DNA of 64,000 bases from positions 7,396,726-7,460,725 of the forward strand of contig NC_049981.1 of the NCBI RefSeq assembly GCF_000003815.2, in the 5' to 3' direction. The notes under the pieces are model-generated. The model ran no database searches and had not been told where the DNA came from. It saw nothing but the letters and a program-made list of their open reading frames with translations. Below are positions 43,445 to 64,000 of this stretch, piece by piece; position 1 is the first letter of the stretch; each line of letters starts with the position of its first letter. The position numbers were made by a program, and so were the translations under genes. This DNA is from Branchiostoma floridae. Its lineage: Eukaryota; Chordata; Leptocardii; Amphioxiformes; Branchiostomatidae.

Positions 43445-45180
43445 TGCGGCCGCGTATTGAAGAAATCAGTCAAAATGTCGAAAAATGTCAAAACGGAACT
43501 CATGCGGCATGAAAATATACGCAGGTGTAAACCCACCTTTAAGAAACATGCGAATTTTATGGGAATCATGCGAGGTTTACGGAACGCATACGATCGGAAT
43601 TCAAACGATCCATTATCAAGAAGCACAAGAATACAGCGGAATTTATAAAGGTTTTACAATTTGCCAAACACACACAAACGCTACCCAAAATATAACCTTC
43701 TTGGCAAAGGCAATAAGTTAGTAGCATGAGTGTGGTGCCACATTACCTGTGTGTGAAAATCTAAAAATAATCATTTTAAGAAAGAAATAGTTATATCTAC
43801 ATTGGCAAGTTTAGCATAAAGGTCAGATCGTATGTTTAATCTGTGTGTTTGCAATTGTTTGTGTTTGCTGGTCCACTGCTGGATGCTTGATCCGTGTTTG
43901 GAAAGTAAGAAACATGCACTGATCAACTGAAATCATACATGGAGGGCCTTTTGCCATTATGATAGCACTTTTATGTTTATGGATCAAAAGCGTCGACTAG
44001 CAATGATTTATAAACAACAAAAAAGGAGCGACAAAACACGGTGTCACAGCCAACAAGTATTTTCTTCCTGTATTCAAGAGGTGCATAAGGTGACAGTAGT
44101 GTGACAGACTGGTATCACTTACCGGGTTGACAACTACAGGCATGGCGACCACATTGATGCCACTGTTACTGTCGAACTAGTTTTACTTCTACAAGTGTCA
44201 ACTCCTTTCATGGCTACATGTTCCTCACTAGTGTCACTTCTACAAGTACAATCAAAGCAACTATCTGATATAATTCTCCATGTTGGTGCTCTCTTGTCAT
44301 GTTCACCATCTCTGGAGGGAAAAATTCTTCTTTTTTTTTCAAAATCAGGCGAAAATCAATGATTGTGATGATGGCATCCATAAGATTTACTTGATGTGGT
44401 TTAAACTGCAATTGTCCACTTTCGAATAAGCGTCGCCGTCATGGATCGAAAACGTACCTAGCGACATTTAGCAGAACTGCAACAGTTTGAACTTAGTCGC
44501 TTGGTCGCTTCACATACAGCAACAACTTGTTTATTAGTATGTCTCATATACGTATATTTCACCATTAACGATAATTTTTTGTGTGGATAACTTTATCACC
44601 AAGATAAGAATTATATGTATGTGTGTGTGCGTGAGTGTGTATGGTTGCATCTGTACAATTCGTCTAGTAATGGATAATCGGTTCCTTTTTATTAGAAGTA
44701 AAAGTTCTTCTTGTCTTGCAACTTCATGATCGTGGATCAAAAGCGTAGCCTAGCAATGGTAACCAGAACTGCATTGATTGTGGTCAGATGCCATTCTGTG
44801 GTCACATGCGACATGTTTTGTCGCTTTGCCAAGAAGGTAATATTTTCGGTTATGGCATGCTGTTGTGTCTCTATATGAAGGTCAACAGCATATAATTCGA
44901 GAAGCTGAGTATGGATTTTCATGATATTTGAGTAGCGGTTGAGAAAAGGAAGGTCGAGTTCGAAAATGGTAACCTGTAACAGTGACTTTTCTATCGTCAA
45001 CTACAAACTTTACGAAATAGATATTTACCTGTAACAGTGACTTTTCTATCGTCAACTACAAACTATGCGAAATAGAAATATGGTAGGCAGATTTTGGGAC
45101 CACGTTATCCTTAATGATCTTGACAAAAAGCTGATCCCTAAGATTACAAATATTTGCAATTCCATGTGGACAGGTGTAAC
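43445..45180. other. intergenic repeats, no gene recognised
   Basis: A 55-bp direct duplication is at 44972-45081 (ACCTGTAACAGTGACTTTTC unit, two copies). A motif GGATCAAAAGCGT with nearby TAGCAATG recurs near 43981, 44440 and 44733. AAAATATAACCTTCTTGGCAAAG at 43688 has an inverted relative at 44818. No exon was found. Confidence 0.55.
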
Positions 45181-45184
45181 GTTA

Positions 45185-45371
45185 TATACCGGTCCCGCTT
45201 GCAGGCTGCATGTTGACCAGGGGGGCGGGGCTAGTCGGTAGTGTATGTAAATGAGGCCGTCCGATCATCTGCTCGTCCTTGTGGTGTGGGTACTTGCGGA
45301 AGCCTGTCGGTGAAGTGGGGTGTTTCTATGTGAGCAGCCGTCCTCTGTACAAGATTAACTTGAGCCTTGAA
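45185..45371 (+). promoter_or_regulatory. possible TTC38 promoter and untranslated exon
   Basis: TTATATACCGG (45183) and a GGGGCGGGGC box (45223) precede a stretch ending in CTTGAAG|GTGAATG at 45371. That could splice to the acceptor CTCCACAG at 46569. The placement fits TTC38 but nothing here proves transcription. Confidence 0.25.
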
Positions 45372-45947
45372 GGTGAATGAAACATGCCTTTGTTGTTGTC
45401 ATTAATGGAACGATGTAAGATGTGCCGTCTTTGGCTGTAGCTGTGTAACACTCTAGTTACTTAAAGAAATGTGTACATCAACTGTACGTTGCATTTCTCC
45501 TCGCCAGCTTCTTGCACTAGAGACCAACCAAGCGTTTCGTTTTAAACTACATAGTTCAACAAGAATACGTGAAATACAGCGAGACTGTATGGACAAAATA
45601 TATCAAAGTCACTTTGGTGACCTTCACGGAAGTTTGGTGCTTGATCAAAGTCCACAACTGAAAACGTCGTACATCGTATTGTTGGCTTATACAAGGGGGC
45701 TTGTTGTTTCCAGAACAAATTTGGATGTGTCCTAAATAAGCTCTTTAAACTAATGTGTAGTTTAGGTACACTGGGTCAAGTAGTGCCTTCGCCGTCACCA
45801 GTCCCGTACTCATGTTATAAATATCCAGCGGTTTATTCATTTCCACACAAGTAAGATCAATACTCGCACACCCCCTCCCATCAACACACAACCTTTGACT
45901 ATTTACGCAATACAACACAGTAATGCACAGTACAATGCAGTGAGCAC

Positions 45948-46352
45948 TAAGGGTGGGTACCGGTACAGAAAATTCAGGTCCGGTTCAGGTTCAGAGGATC
46001 AGGTCCAGGTCAGGACCTGAACCTGGACCTGATTGTCTGTGAAAACTTGTGAATGGACGATGCTAAAAAGAATGGTCCATTTCGCTACAAAGAAATCTGT
46101 TTTGTGGAGTATTCGGCTCCCACTGGCGTTTTGAATGCTACAAACTTTAAGCTATCTGCCTCTGTACGATTGACTTTAAAACGTGGTAGAAGTGACTATA
46201 GACTTGACTCTACTTCGCTCTTGTCAATTTCCTCTACCGGTTAAATCCCCGAAAAGTGTGAATGCCTGATCTGTGATCATATAATCTGTTCATTTTCCAA
46301 TAGGTACAGTTTTTCTGGACCGGTCCAATAAGAAAAACCCACCCCTTAGCTA
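45948..46352. mobile_element. MITE, family M5, with 8-bp TSD
   Basis: 405 bp from TAAGGGTGGGTACCGGTAC to ACCCACCCCTTAGCTA, flanked by GTGAGCAC at 45940-45947 and 46353-46360. An 8-bp duplication fits hAT. It carries the same CTGGACCGGTCCAATAAGA block as the 40317-40730 copy. Confidence 0.85.
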
Positions 46353-46596
46353 GTGAGCACAGTACAGAATAGCACGATGGGTATCAAATGTTTTATGCGC
46401 TATACTTTGTGTATCAAAACAGGACTTTCACAATTTGTATATAAAGTAAATCAAAGCAATTATATTTTTGAACGTGGATTACTTATCAATGAAGAAGATT
46501 ATTATTTATTTACAGAAGAAAAGTTACTTAAATGTGTGTAATCGATGACAATATGATATATCTCCACAGGGCCTTCTGACTGATCTGTACAGCATC

Positions 46597-60084
<13,488 letters not shown>

Positions 60085-60176
60085 GGACAACCTAGATAGG
60101 GAGTCTCTCTTTGCGTATTCAAAATGTGATTGCACAGACTTCTGCCAGGCTTGTTTATTGTACGAAGAAGCACATC

Positions 60177-60182
60177 AATAAA
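60177..60182 (+). terminator. poly(A) signal of TTC38
   Basis: AATAAA lies 93 bp after the TTC38 stop codon, the first on this strand. Confidence 0.65.
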
Positions 60183-61488
60183 TCTTAGTTTCTAATCAGA
60201 TGAAAACATATTTCCCAAAACATTGGAAATTGGGAACTCTGGTATTTTGTTACAGTTTGCGATTACCGTAGTTGTTGTATTTGTGTACGCTGTGGATCAT
60301 CGTCACACTGACAAAGAATGTCGCTGTTCCTAGCTTTTAGCTTTCTAATCTAGATTGCGGAGGATTTGGTCATTTTCTTTGAAGTAAGTATGCTAGGCTA
60401 CCGTGACCATGAGGTGATTGTTTATCATATGTAGGGACGTACCAGCTACGACGTGAAATACTCAAAATGTTCAGATTTGTTGCAATATTTCCTTCTTAAT
60501 GTACATCGAACAGTATCAAATGTCATTTCACATGGCACACTGTATGACCACTGCACGTAAAGACGACTATAGAGTCAAAAAATCATGTTCAATCAAACAT
60601 ACGTACACGACCTTGTAATGAGTAGAAATTTTGAATAACTAATGGGAAATAGTCATAAATGAAATTTAGTTATAAAGTAGGCAAAGTTTCGGGCAGTGCA
60701 TGCGGGTGTTAGCACATTATTGATATTTTGCAATCAATAACGCGATGTATTCAATTGCAAACTGTACCGCAGAAAATTATCAACTCTGACATGGGGATGA
60801 CCCTGATACACTGCGATTGGGTAGCGTCAGGTTCCCATCCCTTTCAGCCAGTGACACACATGACTAGTATTTGATGTATTCGCCCCTTGACATCTATGAC
60901 ACCTATAGCATGTCCACATGTCGAGGTCTATTGTCCAATATATTTTTCCAACTTGTATCTCATAATTAAAAATAACAACATAACTATGATCCTTAGTCTT
61001 GAATCTCATTTCAAGTACAAAACGAGGAAATAGTTTTCCTTCCGGTGACAAAATAGAAGAAACTCCTGAAGCCGTAACAACAAGAAACCAGGTGCGACAT
61101 CGACTGCAATTCGACAATAAAATACGTGTTTCAGGAGTTTTATTCAACTCACACGAGAGCTAGTATATCTTAACAGTACCTAACGTCAAACTTTTGTTAT
61201 GTTAACTGTATGTGGTGACGCAAGCTATGAAACTCTTCCTAGCTGGTGTGTTAATTTGAATATTAATTAATAATCTTATCTGCTAATGTCAGTTTGTCTA
61301 CCGGTATACCAGTCATCGAATACTCCGGATGCTAACAAAACAGCGATCGTTCGTATGATGGGATCGCTTTTGTTTGTTTCAGCTGTATCAATACGCAGAT
61401 ATGCGTAGTCAATAATACAAAATTCAATAGTTATCAAGCTGAGAAACATATTCGTACGGTTCAAGAATACAACAGGTTCAGAGGAAAT
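60183..61488. other. intergenic, no gene recognised
   Basis: No repeat family or exon from elsewhere in the window is seen. A 106-codon minus-strand frame (60827-61147) has no recognised motif or splice context. The last few hundred bases probably hold the promoter of the downstream gene. Confidence 0.4.
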
Positions 61489-64000
61489 ATGTTTCGTGGA
61501 GTGCTAGTTCTGTTCCTGAGCGGCATAACAGCCGCACAGTTTCCTGTTTTAGGTGATCAACAACACCTGGTGTCAAGCATCACAGGTACAACACAACTTT
61601 ATACTGTCTACTTGTCAGGCCAACTTATAGTGTTGAAAAGTGGCTAACATATGGTGTTTATTTTAAATGTCTGATGCTTTGCTTTGCGTCAGTTTTAACT
61701 TAAAAGTAATAACCTGGCATGATATTAGCTTGATGTTGACCTTGGTTATCGTGATATGTTTTACAAAAATAGGAGTAAGGTTCATTAATTTAGTAGTTTA
61801 TTTTGTAAATGTACTTTTTCTACGTCTACATAATACTAGTAGTGTGTGTGTCCTTCCATAGGTTGGATTTTTATAGCTATTTGTAACATACATTTGCATA
61901 ATTCTACCAGGTGCCATAATACCGCCACCTCAAAAAACGCTGTTATAGAGGCCTTCTTAAAATTGTCTTCAACGCCTAAATATCTGAATTGTATTACATT
62001 TAGGATATTTAACATTCGGTGTTCAATACAATCTTGGAAAGACCTCTATACTAACGTTTTTTTAGGTGGCGGTATTATGGCACCTGGTGGAATTATGATA
62101 GTCGATGTTACACTGTTAAAGTATACTGACTACTGACTGATCAAGAATACACCGCATTAGGTGTATATTTATTCATTTCAATTTGTTTTACATCTCTGCA
62201 AGGGATATCTAGTCTCTACCACATTAAGTACGATGGCAATATAGGGAGAATGATTTTCCAGGGAGAGTAAGGTCACCATAGGGTTTGAAGTACCTCGCAG
62301 GTTCGGATGGGAAATGTTACCCTTCCCACTGACTGGCTCTCCTGACCAATTATTTACCGCATTTTTGCTAATTTCTACTACGTATTACTTCTACGTAGGA
62401 AGACCTTCTTGAATTAAGGAATGCTCTACTTTGGCATCAGCGTTACCTCCGACAAAGTCTGACAACCGGAGTATTTTACCTGTTGTTATGGGTAATATTA
62501 TATTTCAGAAATCAACCCTATCTTCATGGAATTCTAGAACAGGTCATTAACATGTCGTTGGCTTTTGTGGATCAGCGCTGGTTGGGTTTCCTCCAAGCAT
62601 ATGTTGTGTATATGTTGTTTTAACGTCCTTTGGTAACTCTTTAGCTTGAAATTAGTCTTTATGCCTGGGTTTGTAATAAATGTTTCCTTGAAATGTTTTA
62701 TCATAAGAGATCTTTCTTGATTATTTTGATGAACTCTTCTTGTATTCAAGACTACCTGGAAGAAACGGAGTTTTGTTACAAATGTGATGATGAGGTGGCC
62801 AGCCTAAAGGAGGTCAATGCCAACCAGTCCGCACTTCTAGCACAGCAGGCCGGAGATCTAGCACAGCAGGCCGGACTCATCTCATCTCTGCAGAATTGGC
62901 TGGACAGTGTTGTCGCACGAGTGGACAGTGCCGAGCAGTTCATGAGTATGTAGAAGTTCTATTGCAAAGCTACTGATAGTTTCCAAAGCAGCGTCGTTCA
63001 TGCTCGCTTTCACTTCGACGGGAGTTGTGAAAATGCGTTTTTGAAATACATGTAGTATTTATCATGCAAAAAAAGTATCTCGATAAAACTTTGATCTACC
63101 CATATATGGCCTCCTTCGGTCAATATTGACCATGTTAAAATCCTAATTGATATCAGCCTGTTGAACTACCGGTAAGTCAGTAAATGCATTACAACATTTT
63201 TGCCAAGCTGAGTGCCCGGTCTCAGCTTTCCGGCAGTTTGTAGATCGCTTGAGGGCGCTTTTGTTGCAACATGCGTTGCGCCAAGCTTGCTTGTGCAACT
63301 GTGGGGTTTGAAAGATACCCAACGAATTTTAGAGATAAAGAATGAATTTTCTTACGTTTTGTGTATTTTAAAAAAAAAACGGAGAAAATAACAAAACAGT
63401 GACACAGTGAACGAACCCCACAGTGACGCAAGTGCAGTGAGAGTGCACCTTATAAGCTGATCAATTTCTGCAGCTATGAGTTGCTCGAAATTATAGTGGA
63501 TAGATGTTGCTGTGTTTTTGCACTTAGGTCTGGTATTCTAAGACTGAATAAGTTTTCTATGAGGTATACGGATCCTCGGAATGCGCCATCTAATATCATG
63601 ATGATAGGTGCTCTTCCCTTTTCTTAATAGACGCAGATATAGATGAACTGCGACAGAAGTATGAGATGCTGGAACAGAAGCTGTCAGCTCTGGAAAATAA
63701 AACTTGCGAAGGAGCCGGTAAGTGTATGTACCGTACACTACTATAAAGCACACTAGCCCCGTCAGGCATTCATTTTGAAGACCTCATCCGTTTTAACCCT
63801 GGCGACTCCTTTCTTTTCTTCTCGTATTGCAAAATCTACAATTATAGAAAAGTTGTCTTCATCACTCTTAAATTTTCCTCCGCAGACACATGTACGATAC
63901 CGTCCAGCTGCACTGAAGTAGCAGAAAGAAGCGGAATCAACAACCAGGCATTCTACGTCATCGATCCTGATGGACCAGAACATGGAGTCCTGCCGATGGT
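61489..64000 (+). CDS. secreted coiled-coil protein, probably fibrinogen-like, partial
   Basis: Incomplete at the window edge. Exons 61489-61585, 62751-62945, 63631-63717 and 63886 onward are all joined in phase 1. Exon 1 gives a signal peptide (MFRGVLVLFLSGITAAQF). Exon 2 has a CYKC pair and a heptad-like segment with LLAQQAGDLAQQAGL, an internal seven-residue repeat. Exon 3 is charged and helical (LRQKYEMLEQKLSALENKTC). Exon 4 starts TCTIPSSCTEVAERSG and reaches YVIDPDGPEHGVLP before the window ends. SC.E....G....Y.IDPDG is how fibrinogen-type C-terminal domains begin, so a ficolin/FREP-like soluble recognition protein is the best guess. The domain call rests on about 35 residues. Confidence 0.7.
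61898..62096. mobile_element. palindromic MITE
   Basis: ATAATTCTACCAGGTGCCAT through AATACCGCCACCT is answered by the exact inverse at the right. It is 199 bp long and lies in intron 1 of the coiled-coil/fibrinogen-like gene. Confidence 0.88.

Noticed and set aside
60827-61147. 106-codon minus-strand frame as a gene
   Set aside because: No motif, no signal peptide, no splice context and no neighbour support.

Overview
The window looks like nuclear DNA of an invertebrate deuterostome, most likely a cephalochordate (amphioxus, Branchiostoma-like). The reasons are intron-rich genes with deuterostome families (arylsulfatase B-type sulfatase, TTC38, CTLD/CUB lectin, poly-C2H2 zinc fingers) and very dense small transposons and foldback elements. 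Two runs of exactly 100 N mark assembly gaps. The species call is inference from family content. Gene models were built by hand from splice signals, reading phase and recalled protein families, with no alignment run.

Layout. (1) 0.2-15.4 kb: a tandem segmental duplication carrying two C2H2 zinc-finger genes on the + strand. Gene A has 15 fingers. Gene B has 24 fingers plus 2 more behind a frameshift. The copies differ by clean transposon insertions, so each serves as the empty site for the other. (2) 15.4-19.3 kb: repeats, including a 1.57 kb foldback. (3) 19.3-27.8 kb, minus strand: a secreted arylsulfatase with three tandem versions of exon 3 (one dead) and two of exon 4. (4) 27.9-33.2 kb: nested foldback MITEs and a possible CpG-rich first exon. 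(5) 33.2-38.6 kb, minus strand: a secreted protein with three C-type lectin domains, a CUB domain and an acidic tail, with one exon broken by a gap. (6) 38.6-46.5 kb: repeats, a dead LINE with a nested MITE, a 0.4 kb duplication and a second gap. (7) 46.6-60.1 kb, + strand: a complete 12-exon TTC38 gene of 456 codons. Its intron 8 holds a 4.1 kb nested composite: a small MITE split by a 3.8 kb palindrome whose centre is a 51-bp satellite rich in splice-site consensus. (8) 61.5-64.0 kb, + strand: the 5' part of a secreted coiled-coil protein that runs into what looks like a fibrinogen-like domain at the window edge.

The genes do not form an operon or one pathway. Three of the five (sulfatase, CTLD/CUB, coiled-coil/fibrinogen-like) encode predicted secreted or lumenal proteins. 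The most unusual biology is the sulfatase exon cassette, the composite palindrome in TTC38 intron 8, and the unequal decay of the two zinc-finger paralogues.
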